DNA of 64,000 nt from Rhynchopus euleeides. Its lineage: Eukaryota; Euglenozoa; Diplonemea; Diplonemida; Diplonemidae. Position 1 is the first letter of the stretch. Every line of letters begins with the position of its first letter. The notes below the pieces were generated by a model. That model was not told the origin of the DNA and searched no databases. It worked only from the letters and a program-made list of their open reading frames with translations. Position numbers and translations under genes: made by a program. Shown here one piece after another: positions 41,106 to 53,533 of this stretch. Where the stretch lies: the NCBI GenBank assembly GCA_963210315.1, contig OY723266.1, forward strand, positions 1,302,001-1,366,000, written 5' to 3'.

Positions 41106-44100
41106 TGTTGGATGTGTGTGTCTCCTCACCATCTCGGAATGTGTTTGTCGAGTGGTACGTGTGGCTGTTGCCCGTGATTCTGTCCAACATGGGCAGGCGG
41201 TTTTTACCATATTCCCGGGCTGTGAAATGGAATTTTATCACCCCCACACCCCCTTTTGCATCAAGCAGCGCTGGAAGCGCAAGAAGAATGGGAACCAGAG
41301 AACTTCACAGATCGAAATATTTTGCAGCAGCACAGTGCAGTTGGAGATGAAGCGGCGCCCCGTCCTGCGACCCCTTTGTCCTTTGTTCTTTTGTGCTCCT
41401 TTCACACCACTGAGTGCACCCCGTTGTGCTTGGTGTGGGACGCGTTCAACGAATCGTGTAACGTTGTCAATGAGTGGTCTGGTCGCAGCAACAGGATGCT
41501 TTTTTGTTGGTCTCTCTCTTTTTTTATTGCACACGCGCAGTGTGATTGGGAACTATACGGCATTAGCAGCCAGTGTGTGGTCTATTCGATTTCTTTTGTG
41601 TGTTGCACACACCCCATCACCGTGCGCCACAGGTTCAGTGGCTGCGTACAACGAAATTCTACGCTCATCTGGGCTTAATATATGTGAGGGGCTCCCCAAT
41701 TTTTTGACGGTGGCATGTGTCGATAGTGTTCCATTTCCCCCCGGCAAGTGAGTACGGCTCCTCTCTCAGGGACCAGTGCTCGGATTCAGCCTCGGGCGCC
41801 GGAGGATAGTCCAAAAAATGGGCTCCGGGACCGACATGCCGCAGCCCCGTGCACAAGGACCTGGCTACAAGACAGGCACATGCCACAGGGGGGTCTGGGG
41901 GGCGGAGCCCCCAGCCGCCGGAGGCCACGGTAGTGAATGTCCGTCCCTTCGCTGCCTGCGTTTTCTCGGGGTTTGACAAAGAAACTGGACAGAAAAACGG
42001 TCGGGTAAGTTGCTCGCAGTCTGTGGGCATGAGTCCACTCCCATCTGCGAGGCTGCCCAACCGCCACCAGCCCCCCCCCCCCCCCCCCCGAAGTCGTGAA
42101 GTAACGAAGGAAATCGTACGACTGAGGGGGTCTTTGCTACGGGGTGATCGTCAGTGCATTTTGGTGCATTTCCTGTTGAATTGGCTGAAAACTGACGAAG
42201 TTTGTCGAAGTTTGTCGACCAGCGAAGACCCCCTGAAGCTTTTGGATTAGCACCTTCATGCCACTTCACAGGGCCTCAACACAGCCTTGAGACAGCAAGT
42301 GTGCGCTCAACAAAAGGTAGTCCGGAACTGTTCTCCCAGTCGCTGGACAGGGTGTCTATAATAAAGCGAAAGGAGTACGATTTTTTTCCTTGATGTGAGG
42401 GATCGCCTCAGTTTAGACCCCCAATGATATGCTCTGCATGTGCCGTGCTGATTCTTTTCTACTTCGTCCCTGTCCCTCCCTCTGTGCTTTTTTGCATTCT
42501 TTTGTGGCTGGGCTTGTGTGAGGTTGCGACAGACAGCTTCAGACATTTCTGCCGTTTATTTCAACTCAGCGTGTGGCCTCACAGGCCTCACGCCCCCAAA
42601 TCATTCCGCTTTCAGGAAGCACGCCACGCACTTCCTGAGAGTTAGCTGGAGGAAACGAAGAAGTTGCAGCGCCGTCTGGCAACACCGCTGTGGTGTGGCT
42701 GTCACTACACCAACTAGAATTAAAAAAACAGAATCGATTGGGTTCGAGGGCAGTGCTGACAATACATCGCTGCGCTAACCCACGACTTGCTTTCTGGATG
42801 CAATGAAGCCTCTCTGGACCCATGGTCGGAGTTGCAGTCAATTGCCGCCGGGTTCTTTCATCTTTTCGAGTCTCCAGGTACACCACCCCTATAAAAAAAA
42901 AGTCTGTCCAGCCTGGATCAGGGGTCTTCGCCACGGCACCGAAAGTGGTGCGTTTGTTCTTGGCGTTCTTCATAATAATTATCTGTGAGGAAAACGCTGA
43001 AAACTATGCCGATAGCGAACTATCCCCTGAAGGCGAAACAACAGTCGGAATCATCATCATCTCGACATCCCCACCTCCCCTGGCACTAACATACATCATG
43101 CCTTGCTCCTTGACCTTTGCTGTGCTCTCTTCTTGATCGTAGTCACCCTGTGCATCTCTGGATGAAACGCGAAGCGGCGCTCTAAGGGTATGCGTTGGTT
43201 TGGGTTTCCCAGGCCAACGGACACCCCCTGGCCTGCTGCGTGTGTGCTGTGTGTGTGGTGATCGCAATTGCAGGGATGTGCTGTCGAAATTAATCGTGTT
43301 TTGTCTGCTGCAAGAATCTACAATCACAAAAAAACTGCAACAAGAAAGCGGGCGTGTCTCCTGCATGTCCTGTTCAAGTTGGTGTTTCCAGATTGGGATT
43401 TATTTTGTGCTTCATACCCCGGTAGCATTCTCAGGAAGAGTCTGAAGGTGCCTGCCCTGGCTGGCCTTTTGAGGTGTTCGCTTCTGTTCTGACTCGCAGA
43501 GTTCCGAACCATCCGATCACCCCGACTTCACACACACTTCACCACCGAGACGTTGCGCCAATACCGGGACAAGATCTTCCTCCCTCAGCTTTATTTTGAC
43601 CCGTTTTCTGCTGCAAGACGATGGGGCACTCAGGGCAGTATTGCGAGAAGCTTGGCCGAGTGCACCAGGCTAGGACACTCTCGTCCCAATCTGGAGACTG
43701 CTCACCCCATGCACCCCCACCCCATTGTGTTTGATCTCCCTTTGCAGGGCAGGGGAAGCGGCTTGCTTGTGCCGTGTGTACAGGCAAGCCTTGCCACAGG
43801 GCTGTGGCTGCGTGCTTCCCTCGAGTCCCAAAGGAGCGGATCTCCGTCAGGTGTCGCATAAGAGGCACAGCTGTTCATGTCCCGGTCGTAGCTGCATGCC
43901 ACCGCATGTGGACCCGGTCTGTTGGAAGGGCAGGATGGCAGGAGGCAGCCCACCCAAACCACCCACCCCCGCCCCCACCCCTTCACGTGGCGTGTGCATC
44001 CCAGCAGTGGTGCTGCCCTGTGCGGCAGTGTGTTCCTTTTTATAGACCCTCTCACGTGCTGTCCATACCCCACCCCCTGGCAGGATTCTGTATTTCAGAG

Positions 44101-44134
44101 TTTGCTCTTCCTGGTCCTTGAGTGCGGCAGGAAG
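41106..44134. other. Array B spacer 3, no gene supported
   Basis: Identical in layout to spacer 2, with a 19-base C run (42071-42089) and the 45-base 3' element at 41266-41310. Confidence 0.82.
41781..41943 (-). repeat. Dispersed repeat R1 in array B spacer 3 (inverted)
   Basis: Same as the other array B copies; the hairpin core is 41886-41943. Confidence 0.8.
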
Positions 44135-47100
44135 ATGAGGTGTCTGGTGGCTGCTGCCGCTGTGGCGCTGTTTGTGGGCCATGCTGAGGGCAGATGCACA
44201 ACTGAAGCAAGGGTGTCGTGGTGTGGAAGCTTCACGAAGACACCTGCACCAGCAGATGCCAAGTCTGTCTGTTCCGGGAAGAAGGACTGTAGCCCGATGG
44301 GGCTGCTGGATTGGCAGATCGAGAGGGTGCTGGCGCAGCACAACTTCTACCGTGAGAAGCACGGTGCGTGCCCGGTGACGTACAGCAAGGACATCGAGTC
44401 GTGGTCGATTGCAAGTGCAGGGATGGTGTCGACATGCAACACCGGTCGTTTGAAGCACAACAGCGTGGGATCGTACGGCGAGAACATCGCAATGGTGGGT
44501 GTCAATGGGATTGACGCGTCGACGTGGGATGCCGCAGAGGGCGTGCGGAACTGGTACTGCAAGGAGGAGGGGTGTTACGACTACAATACGGACGTCTTCA
44601 TCTATGACGCAGGGCACATGTCGCAGGTGGCATGGAAGGGGTCCACAGAGATTGGTTGTTCCATCTGCAGCAAGGACAATGGCTACACTGCGGTGTACAT
44701 GATGTGCAACTACAAAGCAGGAGGAAATATCAGAGGGAGGTTCTCCACAAACGTGTTGAGGCCCAACACAGCACCGTCGGGATGCGCACCGGCTCCTTCG
44801 CCTGAGACAGATGAGTGCGGCAGCAACCCTTGTGGGGCTGACCAGCTCTGCGAGGACAAGGACAAGACGAAGAGTAATGACTACACCTGCACCTGCAAAA
44901 CTGATGGCAGCATCAAAGTGACCGGCAAGGCTGCGACGTGCACAAACGACGAATGCGACAGCAACCCCTGTGGCGGTGAACAGACATGCGACGACAAGAA
45001 CACTGGAGCCAAGAGCCTCGGTGACTTCGAGTGCACCTGCAAGAGTGACACCACCGTGACGAAGAAGGGTGGGCAGGCAACTTGCTCGAAGGATGAGTGT
45101 GCCAACGACCGCTGCGGCACTGACCAGACGTGCACTGACCCGAACCCTTCACCGACCTCGACTGGTGACTACCAGTGCAAGTGCAAGAACGGTGTGACTG
45201 CGACTGGTGGCAAGGCGACTTGCGTGACTGACGAGTGTGGCACCAACCCGTGTGGGACTGAGCAGACGTGCGTTGACAAGAACACTGCGTCGGACTCGAA
45301 GAATGACTTCGAGTGCACCTGCAAGAGTGACACCACCATCACGAAGAAGGGTGGGCAGGCGACGTGCTCCAAGGATGAGTGTGCCAACGACCGCTGCGGC
45401 ACTGACCAGACGTGCACTGACCCCAACCCTTCACCGACCTCGACTGGTGACTACCAGTGCAAGTGCAAGAACGGTGTGACTGCGACTGGTGGCAAGGCGA
45501 CTTGTGAAGCTGACGAGTGTGGCGCCAACCCGTGTGGGACTGAGCAGACGTGTGTTGACAAGAACACTGCGTCGGACTCGAAGAACGACTACGAGTGTAC
45601 CTGCAAGAGTGACACCTCCATCACGAAGAAGGGTGGGCAGGCGACTTGCACGAAGGATGAGTGTGCCAACGACCGCTGCGGTACTGACCAGACGTGCACT
45701 GACCCGAACCCTTCACCGACGTCCACTGGTGACTACCAGTGCAAGTGTGACAACGGTGTGACTGCGACTGGTGGCAAGGCGACTTGCGTGACTGACGAGT
45801 GTGGCACCAACCCGTGTGGGACTGAGCAGACGTGCGTTGACAAGAACACTGCCACGAACTCGAAGAACGACTACGAGTGCACCTGCAAGAGTGACACCAC
45901 CATCACGAAGAAGGGTGGACAGGCGACTTGCTCGAAGGATGAGTGTGCCAACGACCGCTGCGGCACTGACCAGACGTGCACTGACCCGAACCCTTCCCCG
46001 ACCTCGACTGGTGACTACCAGTGCAAGTGCAAGAACGGTGTGACTGCGACTGGTGGCAAGGCGACTTGCGTGACTGACGAGTGTGGCACCAACCCGTGTG
46101 GGACTGAGCAGACGTGCGTTGACAAGAACACTGCGTCGAACTCGAAGAACGACTACGAGTGCACCTGCAAGAGTGACACCTCCATCATGACGAAGGGGGC
46201 TCAAGCAACTTGCACGAAGGATGAGTGTGCCAACGACCGCTGCGGTACTGACCAGACGTGCACTGACCCGAACCCTTCACCGACCTCGACTGGTGACTAC
46301 CAGTGCAAGTGCAAGAACGGTGTGACTGCAACTGGTGGTAAGGCGACTTGCGTGACTGACAAGTGTGGCACCAACCCGTGTGGGACTGAGCAGACGTGTG
46401 TTGACAAGAACACTGCGTCGAACTCCAAGAACGACTTCGAATGCACCTGCAAGAGTGACACCAGCATCACAACTAAGGGCGGGCAGGCAACTTGCTCGAA
46501 CGACGAGTGTGCCAACGACCGGTGCGGTACTGACCAGACGTGCACTGACCCCAACCCTTCACCGACCTCGACTGGTGACTACCAGTGCAAGTGCAGCAAC
46601 GGTGTGACTGCGACTGGTGGCAAGGCGACTTGCGTGACTGACGAGTGTGGCACCAACCCGTGTGGGACTGAGCAGACGTGCGTTGACAAGAACACTGCGT
46701 CGAACTCGAAGAACGACTACGAGTGCACCTGTAAGAGTGACACCACCATCACGAAGAAGGGTGGGCAGGCAACTTGTTCGAAGGATGAGTGTGCCAACGA
46801 CCGCTGCGGCACTGACCAGACGTGCACTGACCCGAACCCTTCACCGAGTTCCACTGGTGACTACCAGTGCAAGTGCAAGAACGGTGTGACCGCGACTGGT
46901 GGCAAGGCGACTTGCGTGACTGACGAGTGCCAGCCCAACCCGTGTGGAACTGAGCAGACGTGCACAGACAAGAACACTGCGTCGAACTCGAAGAACGGCT
47001 TCGAGTGTGTGTGCAAGGACGACCCCGCAACCAAGAAGACAGGTGGCAGCGTGCCGCAGTGTGTTGTGGACGAGTGTGCCGCGACGCCGAACCCGTGCGG

Positions 47101-50100
47101 GACGCAGACCTGTGAGGACGCCAAGAAGGGTGTGTCGCAGAAGAACGACTTCGTGTGCAAGTGCCCGGCACCCAGCACTGTGACGGCTGTTGCAAAGCCT
47201 GCCGTGTGCGCTGCAGGTACTGAGGACGAGTGCAAGGCGGCGCCGTGCGGTGCGGACCAGACTTGCGTGGACCCCGACCAGACTGTGGGGACCAAGAACG
47301 ACTACACGTGCACGTGTGCGAAGGGAACGGGCAGTGCGACAGGCAAGGCTGCAACGTGTGTGCTTGACGAGTGCGAGGCTGACCCTTGCGACGGGACGCA
47401 GGACTGCAAGGATCCTGACACAAGTGTGGGGAAGACTGGCGACTTCACGTGCTCGTGCAAGGCACCGCTTGTCGGGACCGCGACTGGTAAGGCTGCGACC
47501 TGCACAGACGATGAATGCGTCGCGAAGCCGTGTGGTGACGTGCAGACATGCAACGACCCTGACCAGTCCTCGTCCGTGCACAACGACTACACCTGCACGT
47601 GTGACAACGGTGTTGTGGCGACCGGTACAAAGGCGACTTGTGAGATTGACGAGTGTGTTGCGATGCCGTGCGGTGACCAGATCTGTGAGGACCCCAACAA
47701 GTCGAAGCTTGTGCAGGGTGACTTCATCTGCAAGTGCAAAGACGACAACACCATTACCCAGACAGCAGGACCTGCAAAGTGTGTCGATGACGAGTGTCTG
47801 GCGAAGCCGTGTGGTGACGTGCAGACGTGCAACGACCCCGACAAGTCTCCTTCAGTGCACAACGACTACACCTGCACGTGTGATAACGGTGTGAAGGCGA
47901 CCGGTGCAAAGGCGACTTGTGAGATTGACGAATGCGTGGCGAAGCCGTGCGGTGACCAGATCTGTGAGGACCCCAACAAGTCGAAGCTTGTGCAGGGTGA
48001 CTTCATCTGCAAGTGCAAGGACGATGCGACCATCACACAGACGGCGGGTCCTGCAAAGTGTGTCGATGATGAGTGTCTGGCCAAACCGTGTGGTGACGTG
48101 CAGAAGTGCAACGACCCTGACGTGTCTCCTTCAGTGCACAACGACTACACCTGCACGTGTGACAACGGTGTGGTGGCGACTGGCACAAAGGCGACTTGTG
48201 AGATTGACGAGTGCCTGGCCAACCCGTGTGGGACTGGTCAGGTCTGTGAGGACCCCAACAAGTCGAAGCTTGTGTCGCACGACTTTATCTGCAAGTGCAA
48301 GGACGACCAGACCATCACGCAGAAGGATGGCCCCGCAAAGTGTACGATTGATGAGTGCGAGGCCAAGCCGTGCGATGCTGGGCAGAAGTGCAATGATCCC
48401 AACATGTCTCCTTCCATCCACCACGACTACACCTGCACGTGTGACAACGGTGTGGTGGCAACTGGCGCAAAGGCGACTTGTGAGATCGACGAGTGCGAGG
48501 CGAAGCCGTGCGGTGACCAGATCTGTGAGGACCCCAACAAGTCGAAGCTTGTGTCGCACGACTTCATCTGCAAGTGCAAGGACGACCAGACCATCACGCA
48601 GAAGGATGGCCCCGCAAAGTGTACGATTGATGAGTGCGAGGCCAAGCCGTGCGATGTTGGGCAGAAGTGCAAGGACCCCAACACGTCTCCTTCGGTCCAC
48701 CACGACTACACCTGCACGTGTGACAACGGTGTCGTGGCGACCGGTGCAAAGGCGACTTGTGAGATTGACGAGTGCGAGGCGAAGCCGTGTGGTGACCAGA
48801 TCTGTGAGGACCCCAACAAATCGAAGGCTGTGTCGCACGACTTCATCTGCAAGTGCAAGGACGATCAGACCATCACGCAGAAGGATGGCCCCGCAAAGTG
48901 TACGATTGATGAGTGCGAGGCCAAGCCGTGCGATGCTGGGCAGAAGTGCAAGGACCCCAACACGTCTCCTTCCGTCCACCACGACTACACCTGCACGTGT
49001 GACAACGGTGTCGTGGCAACTGGTACAAAGGCGACTTGTGAGATTGACGAATGCGTGGCGAAGCCGTGCGGTGACCAGATCTGTGAGGACCCCAACAAGT
49101 CGAAGCTTGTGCAGGGTGACTTCATCTGCAAGTGCAAGGACGACCAGACCATCACACATGTGGGTGGTGCCGTGATCTGCACTCTCAACGACTGTGACAG
49201 CAAGCCGTGTGGTGACGTGCAGGAGTGCACAGACCCGAAGCCGACCCTCGACTCCCACTACGACTTCGAGTGCAAGTGTGACAACGGTGTGACGGCAACT
49301 GGCGCAAAGGCGACTTGTGAGATTGACGAGTGCGAGACGAACCCGTGCGGGCAGGACCAGCTGTGCGAGGACCCGAACAAGGCGAAGTCGAGCCAGCACG
49401 ACTTCCTGTGCAAGTGCAAGGACGACGAGACGATCTGGAAGAAGGACGGGCGTGCCCTGTGTGTGAAGGACGAGTGCGAGCCGAACCCGTGTGGTGCCGA
49501 CCAGACCTGCACGGAGGGGTCGAAGAGCCCCAAGAACCAGCTCGACTTCACGTGCGCGTGTGCTAACAATCCCGACAACACCCAGGTTGGGGACTCTGTG
49601 CCCTCCTGCGGTGTGGATGAGTGTGATGCGGTGCCGTGTGGCGTCGGTCAGAGCTGTTTTGACCCGGACTTCGGCACCTCCGGCGACTTCCAGTGCCAGT
49701 GCCGTGGCGGGAAGCAGAAGTCTGTTGGGAAGAAGCTGGACGAGTGTGACGAGTGCACGATGGGGCTGAACCCGTGCACGGGCCCGCTTGGTGAGGTTGA
49801 GGACTGCGTGGACATGAACAAGTCGCCTGAGAGCATGGGTGACTTCAAGTGCAAGTGTCCCAACCACGACATCGAGAACATCGGTGGCCCTGCACAGTGC
49901 AGCCTGCAAGGCGAGTGCAAGAACTTCCCGTGCGGCGACACTCACATCCATTGCGATGACCCCAACCCGGCGCAAGACAACGACTTCAGGTGCACCTGCA
50001 TGCCCGGTTCTAACGGGACAAGCGTTGGGGAGCCTGTTGTGTGTACCATCGATGAATGCGCTGCTGGCCCGTGCGGTGCGGACCAGACGTGCACCGACCC

Positions 50101-50494
50101 CGACATGCATTGGGATAGTCTGTTCAACTTTGTGTGCACCTGCGACGTGTCACCTACCGGCACCCCCCTCTACGGGTCTGCCACCGGCAAGCAGGCCAAC
50201 TGCACATCCACACCGATTGTGTCGCCTCCCACCCCGATGCCTTCCGATGTGTCGTCTGCCACCGACACGACCACCGATAAGGACACCGATAAGGACACCG
50301 ACTCGAGCCCTTCCCTCTGGTGGGTCCCTGTTGTCATCACCAGTGTCTTGGCACTGTGCGGCATGGCGGCGTACGTCGCATTCAGGAATCGCAAGCCCGA
50401 GTTGAGCGTCAATGAGTTCATGGAGCTTGAGGAGAGCTCTGATCGTTCACAAGCCATTCACGGTGACATGACTGCCGAGCAAGTCAGTGTGTGA
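44135..50494 (+). CDS. Giant CAP-EGF-TM protein (array B, copy 4)
   Basis: The protein has 2119 residues and 38 EGF-like modules. It matches copies 1 and 2 except for one visible replacement: codon 46361-46363 is AAG instead of GAG, changing Glu743 to Lys in the DEC start of module 12. In calcium-binding EGF domains this acidic position is a calcium ligand, so module 12 may lose calcium binding if it has it. The 564-bp deletion of copy 3 is absent, so the deletion is private to copy 3. Start choice, signal peptide, CAP residues, TM and tail are as in copy 1. Confidence 0.93.
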   Translation: MRCLVAAAAVALFVGHAEGRCTTEARVSWCGSFTKTPAPADAKSVCSGKKDCSPMGLLDWQIERVLAQHNFYREKHGACPVTYSKDIESWSIASAGMVSTCNTGRLKHNSVGSYGENIAMVGVNGIDASTWDAAEGVRNWYCKEEGCYDYNTDVFIYDAGHMSQVAWKGSTEIGCSICSKDNGYTAVYMMCNYKAGGNIRGRFSTNVLRPNTAPSGCAPAPSPETDECGSNPCGADQLCEDKDKTKSNDYTCTCKTDGSIKVTGKAATCTNDECDSNPCGGEQTCDDKNTGAKSLGDFECTCKSDTTVTKKGGQATCSKDECANDRCGTDQTCTDPNPSPTSTGDYQCKCKNGVTATGGKATCVTDECGTNPCGTEQTCVDKNTASDSKNDFECTCKSDTTITKKGGQATCSKDECANDRCGTDQTCTDPNPSPTSTGDYQCKCKNGVTATGGKATCEADECGANPCGTEQTCVDKNTASDSKNDYECTCKSDTSITKKGGQATCTKDECANDRCGTDQTCTDPNPSPTSTGDYQCKCDNGVTATGGKATCVTDECGTNPCGTEQTCVDKNTATNSKNDYECTCKSDTTITKKGGQATCSKDECANDRCGTDQTCTDPNPSPTSTGDYQCKCKNGVTATGGKATCVTDECGTNPCGTEQTCVDKNTASNSKNDYECTCKSDTSIMTKGAQATCTKDECANDRCGTDQTCTDPNPSPTSTGDYQCKCKNGVTATGGKATCVTDKCGTNPCGTEQTCVDKNTASNSKNDFECTCKSDTSITTKGGQATCSNDECANDRCGTDQTCTDPNPSPTSTGDYQCKCSNGVTATGGKATCVTDECGTNPCGTEQTCVDKNTASNSKNDYECTCKSDTTITKKGGQATCSKDECANDRCGTDQTCTDPNPSPSSTGDYQCKCKNGVTATGGKATCVTDECQPNPCGTEQTCTDKNTASNSKNGFECVCKDDPATKKTGGSVPQCVVDECAATPNPCGTQTCEDAKKGVSQKNDFVCKCPAPSTVTAVAKPAVCAAGTEDECKAAPCGADQTCVDPDQTVGTKNDYTCTCAKGTGSATGKAATCVLDECEADPCDGTQDCKDPDTSVGKTGDFTCSCKAPLVGTATGKAATCTDDECVAKPCGDVQTCNDPDQSSSVHNDYTCTCDNGVVATGTKATCEIDECVAMPCGDQICEDPNKSKLVQGDFICKCKDDNTITQTAGPAKCVDDECLAKPCGDVQTCNDPDKSPSVHNDYTCTCDNGVKATGAKATCEIDECVAKPCGDQICEDPNKSKLVQGDFICKCKDDATITQTAGPAKCVDDECLAKPCGDVQKCNDPDVSPSVHNDYTCTCDNGVVATGTKATCEIDECLANPCGTGQVCEDPNKSKLVSHDFICKCKDDQTITQKDGPAKCTIDECEAKPCDAGQKCNDPNMSPSIHHDYTCTCDNGVVATGAKATCEIDECEAKPCGDQICEDPNKSKLVSHDFICKCKDDQTITQKDGPAKCTIDECEAKPCDVGQKCKDPNTSPSVHHDYTCTCDNGVVATGAKATCEIDECEAKPCGDQICEDPNKSKAVSHDFICKCKDDQTITQKDGPAKCTIDECEAKPCDAGQKCKDPNTSPSVHHDYTCTCDNGVVATGTKATCEIDECVAKPCGDQICEDPNKSKLVQGDFICKCKDDQTITHVGGAVICTLNDCDSKPCGDVQECTDPKPTLDSHYDFECKCDNGVTATGAKATCEIDECETNPCGQDQLCEDPNKAKSSQHDFLCKCKDDETIWKKDGRALCVKDECEPNPCGADQTCTEGSKSPKNQLDFTCACANNPDNTQVGDSVPSCGVDECDAVPCGVGQSCFDPDFGTSGDFQCQCRGGKQKSVGKKLDECDECTMGLNPCTGPLGEVEDCVDMNKSPESMGDFKCKCPNHDIENIGGPAQCSLQGECKNFPCGDTHIHCDDPNPAQDNDFRCTCMPGSNGTSVGEPVVCTIDECAAGPCGADQTCTDPDMHWDSLFNFVCTCDVSPTGTPLYGSATGKQANCTSTPIVSPPTPMPSDVSSATDTTTDKDTDKDTDSSPSLWWVPVVITSVLALCGMAAYVAFRNRKPELSVNEFMELEESSDRSQAIHGDMTAEQVSV

Positions 50495-53400
50495 TGTTGG
50501 ATGTGTGTGTCTCCTCACCATCTCGGAATGTGTTTGTCGAGTGGTACGTGTGGCTGTTGCCCGTGATTCTGTCCAACATGGGCAGGCGGTTTTTACCATA
50601 TTCCCGGGCTGTGAAATGGAATTTTATCACCCCCACACCCCCTTTTGCATCAAGCAGCGCTGGAAGCGCAAGAAGAATGGGAACCAGAGAACTTCACAGA
50701 TCGAAATATTTTGCAGCAGCACAGTGCAGTTGGAGATGAAGCGGCGCCCCGTCCTGCGACCCCTTTGTCCTTTGTTCTTTTGTGCTCCTTTCACACCACT
50801 GAGTGCACCCCGTTGTGCTTGGTGTGGGACGCGTTCAACGAATCGTGTAACGTTGTCAATGAGTGGTCTGGTCGCAGCAACAGGATGCTTTTTTGTTGGT
50901 CTCTCTCTTTTTTTATTGCACACGCGCAGTGTGATTGGGAACTATACGGCATTAGCAGCCAGTGTGTGGTCTATTCGATTTCTTTTGTGTGTTGCACACA
51001 CCCCATCACCGTGCGCCACAGGTTCAGTGGCTGCGTACAACGAAATTCTACGCTCATCTGGGCTTAATATATGTGAGGGGCTCCCCAATTTTTTGACGGT
51101 GGCATGTGTCGATAGTGTTCCATTTCCCCCCGGCAAGTGAGTACGGCTCCTCTCTCAGGGACCAGTGCTCGGATTCAGCCTCGGGCGCCGGAGGATAGTC
51201 CAAAAAATGGGCTCCGGGACCGACATGCCGCAGCCCCGTGCACAAGGACCTGGCTACAAGACAGGCACATGCCACAGGGGGGTCTGGGGGGCGGAGCCCC
51301 CAGCCGCCGGAGGCCACGGTAGTGAATGTCCGTCCCTTCGCTGCCTGCGTTTTCTCGGGGTTTGACAAAGAAACTGGACAGAAAAACGGTCGGGTAAGTT
51401 GCTCGCAGTCTGTGGGCATGAGTCCACTCCCATCTGCGAGGCTGCCCAACCGCCACCAGCCCCCCCCCCCCCCCCCCCGAAGTCGTGAAGTAACGAAGGA
51501 AATCGTACGACTGAGGGGGTCTTTGCTACGGGGTGATCGTCAGTGCATTTTGGTGCATTTCCTGTTGAATTGGCTGAAAACTGACGAAGTTTGTCGAAGT
51601 TTGTCGACCAGCGAAGACCCCCTGAAGCTTTTGGATTAGCACCTTCATGCCACTTCACAGGGCCTCAACACAGCCTTGAGACAGCAAGTGTGCGCTCAAC
51701 AAAAGGTAGTCCGGAACTGTTCTCCCAGTCGCTGGACAGGGTGTCTATAATAAAGCGAAAGGAGTACGATTTTTTTCCTTGATGTGAGGGATCGCCTCAG
51801 TTTAGACCCCCAATGATATGCTCTGCATGTGCCGTGCTGATTCTTTTCTACTTCGTCCCTGTCCCTCCCTCTGTGCTTTTTTGCATTCTTTTGTGGCTGG
51901 GCTTGTGTGAGGTTGCGACAGACAGCTTCAGACATTTCTGCCGTTTATTTCAACTCAGCGTGTGGCCTCACAGGCCTCACGCCCCCAAATCATTCCGCTT
52001 TCAGGAAGCACGCCACGCACTTCCTGAGAGTTAGCTGGAGGAAACGAAGAAGTTGCAGCGCCGTCTGGCAACACCGCTGTGGTGTGGCTGTCACTACACC
52101 AACTAGAATTAAAAAAACAGAATCGATTGGGTTCGAGGGCAGTGCTGACAATACATCGCTGCGCTAACCCACGACTTGCTTTCTGGATGCAATGAAGCCT
52201 CTCTGGACCCATGGTCGGAGTTGCAGTCAATTGCCGCCGGGTTCTTTCATCTTTTCGAGTCTCCAGGTACACCACCCCTATAAAAAAAAAGTCTGTCCAG
52301 CCTGGATCAGGGGTCTTCGCCACGGCACCGAAAGTGGTGCGTTTGTTCTTGGCGTTCTTCATAATAATTATCTGTGAGGAAAACGCTGAAAACTATGCCG
52401 ATAGCGAACTATCCCCTGAAGGCGAAACAACAGTCGGAATCATCATCATCTCGACATCCCCACCTCCCCTGGCACTAACATACATCATGCCTTGCTCCTT
52501 GACCTTTGCTGTGCTCTCTTCTTGATCGTAGTCACCCTGTGCATCTCTGGATGAAACGCGAAGCGGCGCTCTAAGGGTATGCGTTGGTTTGGGTTTCCCA
52601 GGCCAACGGACACCCCCTGGCCTGCTGCGTGTGTGCTGTGTGTGTGGTGATCGCAATTGCAGGGATGTGCTGTCGAAATTAATCGTGTTTTGTCTGCTGC
52701 AAGAATCTACAATCACAAAAAAACTGCAACAAGAAAGCGGGCGTGTCTCCTGCATGTCCTGTTCAAGTTGGTGTTTCCAGATTGGGATTTATTTTGTGCT
52801 TCATACCCCGGTAGCATTCTCAGGAAGAGTCTGAAGGTGCCTGCCCTGGCTGGCCTTTTGAGGTGTTCGCTTCTGTTCTGACTCGCAGAGTTCCGAACCA
52901 TCCGATCACCCCGACTTCACACACACTTCACCACCGAGACGTTGCGCCAATACCGGGACAAGATCTTCCTCCCTCAGCTTTATTTTGACCCGTTTTCTGC
53001 TGCAAGACGATGGGGCACTCAGGGCAGTATTGCGAGAAGCTTGGCCGAGTGCACCAGGCTAGGACACTCTCGTCCCAATCTGGAGACTGCTCACCCCATG
53101 CACCCCCACCCCATTGTGTTTGATCTCCCTTTGCAGGGCAGGGGAAGCGGCTTGCTTGTGCCGTGTGTACAGGCAAGCCTTGCCACAGGGCTGTGGCTGC
53201 GTGCTTCCCTCGAGTCCCAAAGGAGCGGATCTCCGTCAGGTGTCGCATAAGAGGCACAGCTGTTCATGTCCCGGTCGTAGCTGCATGCCACCGCATGTGG
53301 ACCCGGTCTGTTGGAAGGGCAGGATGGCAGGAGGCAGCCCACCCAAACCACCCACCCCCGCCCCCACCCCTTCACGTGGCGTGTGCATCCCAGCAGTGGT

Positions 53401-53533
53401 GCTGCCCTGTGCGGCAGTGTGTTCCTTTTTATAGACCCTCTCACGTGCTGTCCATACCCCACCCCCTGGCAGGATTCTGTATTTCAGAGTTTGCTCTTCC
53501 TGGTCCTTGAGTGCGGCAGGAAGTCAAGGCGTC
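50495..53533. other. Array B spacer 4, no gene supported
   Basis: Same as spacers 2 and 3 (C run 51460-51478; 45-base 3' element 50655-50699) until the last 10 bases. There tcaaggcgtc (53524-53533) is inserted immediately before the ATG of copy 5. This breaks the upstream open frame that runs in phase into copies 1-4. Confidence 0.82.
51170..51332 (-). repeat. Dispersed repeat R1 in array B spacer 4 (inverted)
   Basis: Same as the other array B copies; the hairpin core is 51275-51332. Confidence 0.8.
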
